From an uncultured Clostridiaceae bacterium (lineage in GTDB: Bacteria > Bacillota > Clostridia > TANB77 > CAG-508), in contig CAMMAC010000006.1 of the NCBI GenBank assembly GCA_946493085.1, forward strand, positions 1-61,130: DNA of 61,130 bases, given 5' to 3'. Shown here in pieces: positions 8,798-16,837 of the stretch (its first letter is position 1; every line of letters begins with the position of its first letter). A program made the translations under genes and the position numbers. Under the pieces are notes generated by a model. It searched no databases. It was not told where the DNA came from and saw only the letters and a program-made list of their open reading frames with translations.

Positions 8798-10030
8798 ATG
8801 GCAACAGTTTTGGGAATTATAGCAGAATATAATCCATTTCATAATGGACATTTATATCACATACAAGAAAGTAAAAAGCAGACAGGAGCCCAATATGTAA
8901 TTTGCATTATAACAGGTAATTTTACACAGCGAGGAGATACTTCTTTAGTCAATAAATGGATAAAAACTAGGATGTGTTTGGAAAATGGAGCAGATATTGT
9001 AATAGAGTTGCCAACTATTTATAGTACTTCCAGTGCAGAAAATTTTGCAGAAGGAGCTATTAAAATATTAGATAGTTTGAAAATTGTAGATACTTTGTCC
9101 TTTGGAACCGAAACACAAGACTTAGCAGCACTCAACAATATTGCAAATGTAGTCTATTATGAACCAAAAGAGTATGTGAGCCTTTTAAATCATGAACTTG
9201 GAAAAGGAGTTTCTTTCCCAAAAGCAAGAGAAAATGCAGTACTAATGTACTTAAATGATATTAAACGATATGCGAATATTTTATCTGGAGCTAACAATAT
9301 CTTGGCAATAGAATATATAAAAGCACTTCGTAGATTAAAAAGTGATTTAAAACCTTTTTCTGTTCAAAGAAAAAAAGTATATTATAACGACGAACATATT
9401 GTAGATGATTTTGCTAGTGCTACTGCTATCCGAAAAATGGTAAAGAGAGAGCAATATGAAGACATACGAAAAGTAGTACCAAAAAATAGTTATGCTTTAT
9501 TGCAAGAAGAAATCAAAAGAGGAAATATTGTGATGGGGCTAGAAAGTTTTGAAAAAGAAATTTTATATACTTTAAGAAAAATGACAGTAAAAGAAATACA
9601 AAACTTACCAGATGTAACAGAAGGACTAGAAAACAATATAAAAAATGCAGCAAATTCTTGCAACAATCTTCAAGACTTAATGAATATTATCAAATCCAAA
9701 AGATATACCCAAACGAGAATTCAAAGAATTTTATTATATAGCTTATTGGGAATTACGAAAAAAGATATGGAAATAGCCAGAAAAATAACGCCTTATACAA
9801 GAGTATTAGGTTTTAACGAAAAAGGAAAAGAAATGTTATCTGACATATGCCATATTAATCCTAAAATCAATATCGTAACTTCTGTAAAAAAATTTATGGA
9901 TAATAGTAGTAATAAAAATTTAAAAGAAATGCTAGAAAAAGATATCTTTGCTAGCAATGTATACACATTAGGATATGCTTATGATTCATGGGCTAATTTG
10001 GATTACACAAATAAGCTAATTGTATTATAA
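8798..10030 (+). CDS. tmcAL: tRNA(Met) cytidine acetate ligase
   Basis: Protein of 410 residues matching the TmcAL/YlbM family, which uses acetate and ATP to acetylate the wobble cytidine (C34) of elongator tRNA-Met. The nucleotidyltransferase-type motif is at the N-terminus: IIAEYNPFHNGHLYHI (about residues 7-22) with the HxGH-like HNGH. ITGNFTQRGDTSLVNKW, ADIVIELP and SATAIRKM are further family blocks. The ATG follows GAGGGAAGGG. It is probably cotranscribed with coaE 53 bases downstream. Confidence 0.95.
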   Translation: MATVLGIIAEYNPFHNGHLYHIQESKKQTGAQYVICIITGNFTQRGDTSLVNKWIKTRMCLENGADIVIELPTIYSTSSAENFAEGAIKILDSLKIVDTLSFGTETQDLAALNNIANVVYYEPKEYVSLLNHELGKGVSFPKARENAVLMYLNDIKRYANILSGANNILAIEYIKALRRLKSDLKPFSVQRKKVYYNDEHIVDDFASATAIRKMVKREQYEDIRKVVPKNSYALLQEEIKRGNIVMGLESFEKEILYTLRKMTVKEIQNLPDVTEGLENNIKNAANSCNNLQDLMNIIKSKRYTQTRIQRILLYSLLGITKKDMEIARKITPYTRVLGFNEKGKEMLSDICHINPKINIVTSVKKFMDNSSNKNLKEMLEKDIFASNVYTLGYAYDSWANLDYTNKLIVL

Positions 10031-10083
10031 AGTCTTTATATAGTAAGCGATAAGTCCATAGATAGAAAGGAATGAAATAAAAT

Positions 10084-10668
10084 ATGAAAATTATTGGAGT
10101 AACAGGCAGTTCAGGTGCTGGAAAGACAGAAGTATGTAGAATATTACAAGAACAATTTGATGCAGAAGTGATTGATGCAGATGCAGTGGCTAAGAAATTA
10201 TCTAAAAAAGGAACTTTATATCTCAATTCTATTGTAAGTCATTTTGGAGCAGATATTGTATACAAAAATGGTGCATTAAATCGTAAAAAGTTAGCTAACA
10301 TGATATACGAAGATGACCAGAAAAGAGAACAATTAAATAGATGTACTTTTGACTTTATTGTGCAAGATATCAAAAAGCGCATTAACAAAGTAAATCATAA
10401 AGAAATGATTTTAATCGATGCTCCTTTACTATTTGAAAGTGGACTAAATAGTATTTGTGATAATGTAATTGTAGTTTTAGCAAAGCAAGAAGAACAAATC
10501 AAAAGAATATGTAAAAGAGATGGTATTACAGAAGAAGTGGCTAAAAAACGATTAAGTGCCCAAAATACAAATGAATACTTTGAAGAAGTGGGAGACATTG
10601 TCATTGTAAATGACAAAACACTAGAAGATTTAAAACAAAAAATAGAAGAAATTGAAAGAGAAATTTAA
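10084..10668 (+). CDS. coaE: Dephospho-CoA kinase
   Basis: Cytoplasmic enzyme for the last step of coenzyme A synthesis: ATP-dependent phosphorylation of the 3'-hydroxyl of dephospho-CoA. It has 194 residues, normal length. The P-loop is GSSGAGKT (residues 8-15). EVIDADAVA, LIDAPLLFESGL and RICKRDG-type lid residues match the family. The ATG lies 14 bases after AGAAAGGAA. It follows tmcAL on the same strand. Confidence 0.95.
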   Translation: MKIIGVTGSSGAGKTEVCRILQEQFDAEVIDADAVAKKLSKKGTLYLNSIVSHFGADIVYKNGALNRKKLANMIYEDDQKREQLNRCTFDFIVQDIKKRINKVNHKEMILIDAPLLFESGLNSICDNVIVVLAKQEEQIKRICKRDGITEEVAKKRLSAQNTNEYFEEVGDIVIVNDKTLEDLKQKIEEIEREI

Positions 10669-10711
10669 TTTTACAATATTATTACAAAAACATAACATTT
10701 CTGTGACAGTA

Positions 10712-10740
10712 TTGAATTGCAAATGCTTTTAGAATATAAT
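10712..10740 (+). promoter_or_regulatory. Promoter of the gene pair at 10785
   Basis: TTGAAT (10712-10717), 17 bases, perfect TATAAT (10735-10740). Confidence 0.7.
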
Positions 10741-10784
10741 GAAAGAAAAATAATGTTCTTTTGAAAAAGCTTGGAGGGGAGTGT

Positions 10785-11327
10785 ATGGAAGAGACATTTG
10801 CAGATTATATTTTAGCGGAAAAAGACTGGGTTAGAAAAATGGAAATTGTTTACTATTTAGAAAAAAAAGCTAAAATATTTTTTGATAAAACTGTAGTTTT
10901 AAAAACAGAGATGGCGAAATTATTTATAGAAACAATGCACCTAGATGTAGATGAGAATATGGTCATTACAGCTTGTCTATTATGTAATTGTAAGAAGAAA
11001 GATAGTTTTACAGATTTAGATGAAATTCATACTTATGCTAAAAAAGGAGCAGAGTATTTGCGTACGCTTGGATTTTCAGATAGATTTTGTAAAATTTGTG
11101 AAGAAGTAAATAGATATAGTGGAAGTGAGCCTAGAGAAAAGGAAAGCGACATTTTAGAATTGGTAGATCAATTTGGAGGAATGGTTTCGGATAGACCAGA
11201 AAGAAAAGGATTTGCCGTAGAAGATGCTTTAACTTTATTGGAACATAGAAATTTAAAAGGAAAAGATAATAGATATCTTTCCCAATTTAAAGAATTTATT
11301 ACACAAATGCAGGAGGTGTATGTATAA
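10785..11327 (+). CDS. Protein resembling a catalytically degenerate HD domain
   Basis: Not recognised with certainty (180 residues). The helical layout and the ACLLCNCKKKD block resemble the HD-domain core, where a metal-binding HD pair is expected at this position; here Cys and Asn occupy it. Further along, IHTYAKKGAEYLRTLGF and ICEEVNRYSG resemble the second half of HD-GYP-like domains. If the resemblance is real, the metal site has been lost and the protein is likely a binding or scaffold protein. The ATG at 10785 follows GGAGGGGA. It overlaps the next gene by one base (TAATG), implying coupled translation. Confidence 0.75.
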   Translation: MEETFADYILAEKDWVRKMEIVYYLEKKAKIFFDKTVVLKTEMAKLFIETMHLDVDENMVITACLLCNCKKKDSFTDLDEIHTYAKKGAEYLRTLGFSDRFCKICEEVNRYSGSEPREKESDILELVDQFGGMVSDRPERKGFAVEDALTLLEHRNLKGKDNRYLSQFKEFITQMQEVYV

Positions 11328-11584
11328 TGGAAAATCGTATTACAGAGGCTATGACTTATATGATTGAACAGAATAAAAGATCCACTGATACAAAACAAGC
11401 GGTGATTAATGCAGCAAATTCTTATGAATATATTAAAACAGCACAAAAAATATTAGAAGAACAGATGTTAAATGCAAGAAAAGAAGCAAAAGATGTTCAA
11501 CTTACTCCTAGTGTGGAGGACATAAAAAGAGAAATGGAAACCATTGTAATGAGAAGAACAAATGAAGAAGAAAAAGAAAGATAA
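11327..11584 (+). CDS. Small helical protein of unknown function
   Basis: 85 residues, highly charged and predicted to be all helix. There is no signal peptide, membrane segment or motif that I recognise. Its ATG shares one base with the stop of the preceding gene (TAATG) and has AGGAGGTG upstream, so the two are almost certainly translated together and may act as a pair. A terminator hairpin follows directly. Confidence 0.75.
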   Translation: MENRITEAMTYMIEQNKRSTDTKQAVINAANSYEYIKTAQKILEEQMLNARKEAKDVQLTPSVEDIKREMETIVMRRTNEEEKER

Positions 11585-11612
11585 AAGCTAGAAAATCTAG
11601 CTTTTCTTTTTA
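11584..11612 (+). terminator. Intrinsic terminator
   Basis: AAAGCTAGA (11584-11592) pairs with TCTAGCTTT (11596-11604), followed by a T-rich tract. Confidence 0.8.
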
Positions 11613-11631
11613 GAAGAAAAGGAGCTAAAAA

Positions 11632-12822
11632 ATGTACGAAATATTTGCAGATTTACATGTTCATATAGGAAGAACAGAAAATGGAAAACCAGTAAAAATA
11701 ACAGCGGCAAGGTCTTTAAATTTTGCCAATATTGCAAAAGAATGTTATGAGAGAAAAGGAATACAAGTAGTAGGTATTATTGATTGTGCTTCTCCTTATG
11801 TAATAGAAGATATAGAAAACTTTTTGAAAACAGGAGAAGCCTATGAAATAGAAGAAGGAGGCATTATTTATAAAGACGAAATTTGTATTTTATTAGGAAG
11901 CGAAGTGGAAACTTCTGAAGAGGGAAGAAATGGAAAAGCAGGAGCAGCACATAATATTTGCTTCTTTCCACACTTGCAAGACATCAAGGCTTTTTCTAAT
12001 GAAATGAGCAGGCATATCAAAAATATAACCTTAAGTACGCAACGTTCCGATATTTCTGGTTATGAATTAATCGATATTGTAGAAAAATATCATGGTATTG
12101 TAATTCCTGCCCATATCTTTACACCACATAAAAGTTATTATGGCAATTGCACAGACCGTTTAGCATATATTTTTAAAGAAAAATTGGATAAAATTTTTGC
12201 GGTAGAATTAGGTCTTAGTTCTGATACAGAATTAGCAGATGAAATAACAGAATTAGAAACAAAAACTTTCCTTACCAATTCGGATGCTCATTCTCTACCA
12301 AAAATCGCAAGAGAATACAATAAAATGCTAGTAGAGGAAATTTCTTTTCAAGAAATAGTAAAAGCATTAAAAGGAGAAGATGGTAGAAAAATATTGGCTA
12401 ATTATGGATTAGATCCAAAATTAGGAAAATATCATAGAACTTATTGTGATGATTGTAATCAAACGATTGAAACCAAAGAGCCAGTAGAGATTTGCCCAAA
12501 ATGTGGTGGAAAAAATATTACTTTTGGCGTTTTTGATAGAATAGAACTTATCAAAGATAAAAAGGAAAGTAAAAGCCCAGCAAATAGACCTCAGTATATT
12601 TATCAAGTACCTCTTAGCTTTATTCCGGGAGTAGGAAACAAAGTAATGGATAAATTATTAACCCATTTTGGAACAGAAATGAATATTCTTCACAAGACCA
12701 CAAAAGACGATTTAGAAGCCGTAGTAGGAGACAAAATTGCCACAGCAATAGTAAAGGCAAGAGAGGGCAAAGCACAAATACAAGCTGGTGGCGGAGGCAT
12801 TTATGGGAAAGTAAAGGAATAA
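11632..12822 (+). CDS. PHP-domain endonuclease Q-like protein
   Basis: Protein of 396 residues. The N-terminal PHP domain shows metal-ligand patterns ADLHVHIG (about 5-12), IIDCASP, HNICFFPH, PAHIFTPH and NSDAHSLP (about 221-228). A zinc-ribbon follows (CDDC near 271 and CPKC near 285), and a C-terminal helix-hairpin-helix-like segment, FIPGVGNKVMDKLL (about 328). This order matches the TIGR00375/EndoQ group, which cleaves 5' of deaminated bases in DNA; activity here is inferred. It stands between two terminators and upstream of spoIIM. Confidence 0.88.
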   Translation: MYEIFADLHVHIGRTENGKPVKITAARSLNFANIAKECYERKGIQVVGIIDCASPYVIEDIENFLKTGEAYEIEEGGIIYKDEICILLGSEVETSEEGRNGKAGAAHNICFFPHLQDIKAFSNEMSRHIKNITLSTQRSDISGYELIDIVEKYHGIVIPAHIFTPHKSYYGNCTDRLAYIFKEKLDKIFAVELGLSSDTELADEITELETKTFLTNSDAHSLPKIAREYNKMLVEEISFQEIVKALKGEDGRKILANYGLDPKLGKYHRTYCDDCNQTIETKEPVEICPKCGGKNITFGVFDRIELIKDKKESKSPANRPQYIYQVPLSFIPGVGNKVMDKLLTHFGTEMNILHKTTKDDLEAVVGDKIATAIVKAREGKAQIQAGGGGIYGKVKE

Positions 12823-12902
12823 GAAAATAAATTTTAGTTCTAATCTTTTTCGTTATGGAATAGACATTATGTAGAAGGAAAATAGAGAGGAAGGAAAAAG
12901 AT

Positions 12903-13562
12903 TTGAACAGAAAACAAGAGAAGAGAACACCAAAAAAGGGGAAAACATGGCTTCCCCTTATCAAACAGCATATTAGCAATCATAAAAGAGAATATTGTAT
13001 TGTGGCACTACTTTTTTTAATAGGTATTGTAGTAGGTATTCTTTTTGTAAATAATATGGCACAAGCAGAAGTAAGCAAAACGCAAGAATATTTGAATAAT
13101 TTTATAACTGCACTAAAAACAGATTATCAAATTGACCAAGGTGTATTATTAAAAAATTCTATTGTGCAATATGTACTACTAGCAGTCTTGCTTTGGTTTA
13201 TGGGGTCTACTGTAATTGGAATTCCGGTAGTATATGCCATAGTGGCAATAAGAGGATTTAGTTTAGGCTATACGGTATCTAGCATTATAGCAACTTTGGG
13301 AGTGGGAAAAGGAATTTTATTTTGTGTAAGTACTATGTTATTGCAAAACATAGTAGCCATTCCTGCTATTTTAGCATTGGCAGTTAGTGGAATAAAATTA
13401 TATCAATCTATTGTAAAAGATAATCGCAGAGAAAATATAAAATTAGAAATATGTAGACATACGGTTTTTTCTATTTTTATGCTAGTACTACTATTATTTT
13501 CTTCTGTAATAGAGGTGTATTTATCTAGCAATTTGCTGATGTGGACAGTAACCATGATGTAA
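12903..13562 (+). CDS. spoIIM: Stage II sporulation protein M
   Basis: Membrane protein of 219 residues with about five membrane segments and the family block GIPVVYAIVAIRGFSLGY. In endospore formers SpoIIM joins SpoIID and SpoIIP in the complex that degrades septal peptidoglycan and drives engulfment. It probably starts at TTG 12903, preceded by GAGGAAGGAAA; no in-frame ATG near the site fits better. Its place just before xerD is common in Bacillota. Together with the gerA operon it indicates a spore former. Confidence 0.92.
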   Translation: MNRKQEKRTPKKGKTWLPLIKQHISNHKREYCIVALLFLIGIVVGILFVNNMAQAEVSKTQEYLNNFITALKTDYQIDQGVLLKNSIVQYVLLAVLLWFMGSTVIGIPVVYAIVAIRGFSLGYTVSSIIATLGVGKGILFCVSTMLLQNIVAIPAILALAVSGIKLYQSIVKDNRRENIKLEICRHTVFSIFMLVLLLFSSVIEVYLSSNLLMWTVTMM

Positions 13563-13699
13563 TTGCAGAAAAAAATTGTAGAATTTTGTAAAAATGACTT
13601 TACTTTTTTTTAGGAATTTGATATAACATATATAGTTTATGTAAATTGTATCAATTTGTACATAAAAAATAAAATCAATAAGAGAATAGGGGAGCTGAA

Positions 13700-14581
13700 A
13701 TGGAAAAACAAATTAAACTTTTTTTAGAATTTCTTCAAAATGATAAGAAGGTATCCGATAATACCTTACAATCTTATAAAAGAGACATTATGTATTATCA
13801 CAAATATTTAGAGAGTAACAATTTAAACTATGCAAAAATGGAAGAAGAAGATATTAAAGATTATCTAACTCATTTGCAAGAAGTAGGAAAGAAACCATCT
13901 ACTGTTTCTAGAAGTTTAGCATCAATTCGTTCTTTTTATCAATTTTTAGTAAAAAATAAAAAAGCAAAAAAAGATCCAACTGCCAATATACAATCTCCAA
14001 AAATTGAAAAAAAGGCACCAAGTGTATTAACAGCAAAAGAAGTAGAATTGTTATTAGACCAACCAAAAGATGTTGATTTAAAAGGAACTAGAGATAAAGC
14101 AATGTTAGAATTTGCTTATGCAACAGGAATGAGAGTAACAGAAATTATTTCCTTAAATATAGAGGATATTAATCTAGAAGAAGGCTATGCTGTGTGTCGT
14201 ACAGGAGCAAAGCAAAGAACTATACCATTAGGCTCTATGTCTTTAAAAGCCCTAAAAGAATATATAGAAGAAGCTAGACCAATTTTAATTAAAGATGAAA
14301 GTGTAAAAGCACTATTTGTGAATATTAATGGTCAAAGATTAACCAGACAAGGTTTCTGGAAAATTGTAAAATATTATAAAGAACAAGCTCATATTACAAA
14401 AGATATTACACCACATGTACTTAGACATTCTTTTGCTACACATCTTTTGCAAAATGGAGCAGACCTAAAAGCCATTCAAACAATGCTTGGACATTCTGAT
14501 ATTTCTTCTACACAAGTTTATATGCAGTTTCAAGATGAAGGTTTGAAAAATGTTTATAGAAAAGCTCACCCAAGAGCATAA
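13700..14581 (+). CDS. xerD: Site-specific tyrosine recombinase XerD
   Basis: Protein of 293 residues, normal for XerC/XerD chromosome-dimer recombinases acting at dif. The SAM-like N-terminal core-binding domain (about 1-85) is followed by a catalytic domain. Catalytic residues are visible in TGMRVTEI (Arg), HVLRHSFATHLL (His, Arg), LGHSDISST (His) and the Tyr nucleophile in TQVYMQF. The ATG follows GGGGAG. It lies downstream of spoIIM and ends at a terminator. No att or dif site was seen in the window. Confidence 0.95.
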   Translation: MEKQIKLFLEFLQNDKKVSDNTLQSYKRDIMYYHKYLESNNLNYAKMEEEDIKDYLTHLQEVGKKPSTVSRSLASIRSFYQFLVKNKKAKKDPTANIQSPKIEKKAPSVLTAKEVELLLDQPKDVDLKGTRDKAMLEFAYATGMRVTEIISLNIEDINLEEGYAVCRTGAKQRTIPLGSMSLKALKEYIEEARPILIKDESVKALFVNINGQRLTRQGFWKIVKYYKEQAHITKDITPHVLRHSFATHLLQNGADLKAIQTMLGHSDISSTQVYMQFQDEGLKNVYRKAHPRA

Positions 14582-14604
14582 AATAAAGAGATAAAATAGA
14601 AGAA

Positions 14605-14638
14605 GAGTAACTTTATCAAAAAAAGTACTCTTTTTTTT
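14605..14638 (+). terminator. Intrinsic terminator after xerD
   Basis: GAGTA-CTTT pairs with AAAGTACTC around a short loop and is followed by eight T residues (from 14631). Confidence 0.8.
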
Positions 14639-14733
14639 GCGCGTAAAAAATCCGTGACCTTATTTTTCAAAGCGAAAAGAGTGCTAAAGGAAGTAATACG
14701 AAAATAAAATGGTGATAAGGAAAAGAAAAATAA

Positions 14734-15009
14734 AGGAGCCAAGCAAATGCCTATATTATACCGGACGAAATTTGTTTTCAAGAAGAAAAACTAAAACAGC
14801 TTGTCGACTTGGTAAAAAAAACATTAATTTCTAAAAATACTATATGGGCGGTAGAACCAGATAGAAAATGTTGTGAGATATTACAACAAAAAGGTTATAA
14901 AAATATTATAAATACAAGTTTTGAAAATACTTGTGCAAGGGCATTTTTTATTAGAACGATTCTTGGAGCAAGAAAAATTAACGACAAATATCTTGACAGC
15001 CAAGCATAA
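14734..15009 (+). pseudogene. Probable gene fragment, methyltransferase-like
   Basis: This reading frame is open from 14734 to 15009. Its middle, IWAVEPDRKCCEILQQKGYK, resembles the motif I/II region of SAM-dependent methyltransferases, but no glycine-rich motif or catalytic motif is present. A good ribosome binding site (AAAGGAG, 14733-14739) precedes ATG 14747, yet that ATG is in a different frame, so intact expression is not possible by normal decoding. The zero-frame reading from ATG 14747 reaches an in-frame CGG at codon 6 (14762-14764); a +1 shift there leads to only a 28-residue peptide, not into this frame. I regard it as a decayed remnant. Confidence 0.4.
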
Positions 15010-15021
15010 TAAGGTTAAAAT
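14993..15021 (+). promoter_or_regulatory. Promoter of rny
   Basis: Consensus TTGACA (14993-14998), 17 bases, TAAAAT (15016-15021). It overlaps the end of the fragment upstream. Confidence 0.75.
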
Positions 15022-15111
15022 AAAATAGGAGACAAAATATATTCTAAAAATCAATTAGAGTGATATATATTTATGTACATTGAAAATAAAATAAGAAAGA
15101 GGTGTAAAATT

Positions 15112-16653
15112 ATGGAAATCATAATTAATATCGCCGTATTTCTAGTCTCAGCCGTTATTTTCACTTTTGTAGGAATTGCAATTCGTAAGAAAATAGCAGA
15201 ATCTAAAATGAAAAGTGCAGAAAGTGAAGCAAAAAGAATTATTGAACTAGCAAATAAAGAAGCAGAAAATAAGAAAAAAGAAGAAATTTTTAAAGCAAAA
15301 GAAGAAATTATGAATGCTAGACAAGAATTAGACAAAGAGATTAGGGAAAGAAGGGGCGAAGTACAAAGTCAAGAAAGACGCTTAATCCAAAAAGAAGAAA
15401 ATCTTGAGAGAAAAATGGAAAATCTAGAAAAAAAGGAAAGAGAACTAGATAGTAAACTACAAGCACAGCAAAAAAGAAAAGAGGAAATCGATAGCCTTTA
15501 TGACCAAAAAATGCTAGAGTTGCAAAAAGTAGCAGAACTTACAGCAGAAGAAGCAAAAAAACAATTGCTTACAGAGTTAGAAAAGCAAATTACAAATGAG
15601 CAAGCAGCTATTATCAGAGAGAAAGAACAAAAAGCAAAAGAAACAGCAGATAGAAATGCAAGAGAGTTAATTAGTTATGCTATCCAAAAATGTGCAGCAG
15701 ACCATTCTCAAGAAACAACTGTATCGATTGTACCACTTCCTAACGATGATATGAAAGGAAGAATTATTGGTAGAGAAGGAAGAAATATAAAGGCATTAGA
15801 AACATTAACAGGAATTGACTTAATTATTGATGATACACCAGAGGCTGTTGTCATTTCAGGTTTTGATCCATTAAGAAGAGAAGTAGCCAAAATTGCTCTT
15901 GAAAAATTAATTGATGATGGTAGAATTCATCCAGCTAAGATAGAAGAAATGGTAGAAAAGGCAAAAGAAGAGCTAGAGCAAACTATCAAAGAAGAAGGCG
16001 AAAGAGCAGCTATGGAGGCAGGGGTATTAGATTTACATCCTGATATCATAGCACTACTTGGAAAACTAAGATATAGGACAAGCTATGGACAAAATGTCTT
16101 AAATCATTCCATAGAAGTTTCTAATTTAGCAAGAATTATGGCAGAAGAGATGGGACTAAATCCAAAAGTGGCTAGAAGAGCAGGTCTTCTTCATGATATT
16201 GGAAAAGCATTAGACCATGATATGGAAGGAACACACGTAGAAATAGGTGTAGAAATATTGAAAAAATATAAAGAAAATGACATTGTAATAAATGCAGTAG
16301 AAGCACATCATGGAGATGTAGAGCCTTTAAGCATAGAAGCTGTATTAGTACAAGCAGCAGATGCTATTTCAGCGTCAAGACCAGGTGCTAGAAGAGAAAC
16401 ACTAGAAGCCTATATTAAAAGATTAGAAAAATTAGAAGAAATTGCAGATTCTTTTGATGGAGTAGAAAAATCTTTTGCTATCCAGGCAGGACGTGAAGTA
16501 AGAATTATTGTAAAACCAGAAAAAATTTCCGATAGCAAAATGACATTACTTGCTAGAGATGTTGCTAAGAAAGTAGAAGAAGAAATGGATTATCCAGGAC
16601 AAATTAAAGTCAACATCATTAGAGAGACAAGAGTAGTAGATTACGCAAAATAA
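15112..16653 (+). CDS. rny: Ribonuclease Y
   Basis: Membrane-anchored endoribonuclease that starts bulk mRNA decay in Bacillota; 513 residues. It has an N-terminal transmembrane helix (about 1-22), a long charged coiled coil (about 25-200), a KH domain ([15 protein letters not shown] near 214) and an HD domain with [12 protein letters not shown] (about 358). The ATG at 15112 follows AAGAGGTG; the longer reading from 15073 lacks a site. It is preceded by its own promoter and followed by a palindrome and a terminator. Confidence 0.96.
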   Translation: MEIIINIAVFLVSAVIFTFVGIAIRKKIAESKMKSAESEAKRIIELANKEAENKKKEEIFKAKEEIMNARQELDKEIRERRGEVQSQERRLIQKEENLERKMENLEKKERELDSKLQAQQKRKEEIDSLYDQKMLELQKVAELTAEEAKKQLLTELEKQITNEQAAIIREKEQKAKETADRNARELISYAIQKCAADHSQETTVSIVPLPNDDMKGRIIGREGRNIKALETLTGIDLIIDDTPEAVVISGFDPLRREVAKIALEKLIDDGRIHPAKIEEMVEKAKEELEQTIKEEGERAAMEAGVLDLHPDIIALLGKLRYRTSYGQNVLNHSIEVSNLARIMAEEMGLNPKVARRAGLLHDIGKALDHDMEGTHVEIGVEILKKYKENDIVINAVEAHHGDVEPLSIEAVLVQAADAISASRPGARRETLEAYIKRLEKLEEIADSFDGVEKSFAIQAGREVRIIVKPEKISDSKMTLLARDVAKKVEEEMDYPGQIKVNIIRETRVVDYAK

Positions 16654-16656
16654 TGC

Positions 16657-16680
16657 AATTTAGGGACGTTCCTTAAAGTT
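16657..16680. repeat. Palindromic repeat (GGACGTTCC family), copy A
   Basis: Core TTTAGGGACGTTCCTTAAA at 16659-16677, with the weak outer extension AA/TT. It lies just after the rny stop. Seven related copies occur in the window; see also 24085, 27642, 42634, 42703, 43421 and 56577. Confidence 0.8.
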
Positions 16681-16698
16681 CATAAAAACAAAAAATAA

Positions 16699-16735
16699 AA
16701 AGCTTTAGATTGAAAAATATCTAGGGCTTTTTTCT
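16699..16735 (+). terminator. Intrinsic terminator after rny
   Basis: AAAGCTTTAGAT pairs with ATCTAGGGCTTT, using G-U pairs, followed by T residues. Confidence 0.75.
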
Positions 16736-16837
16736 TTACGAATGTGTTCAAAACTTAAATTTTTCTAAAAAACCTTTCTTTTTTTTGAAATATATAATAT
16801 AATAGGCTCATAAATTTATGCCAAGGAGGAAATCAAA

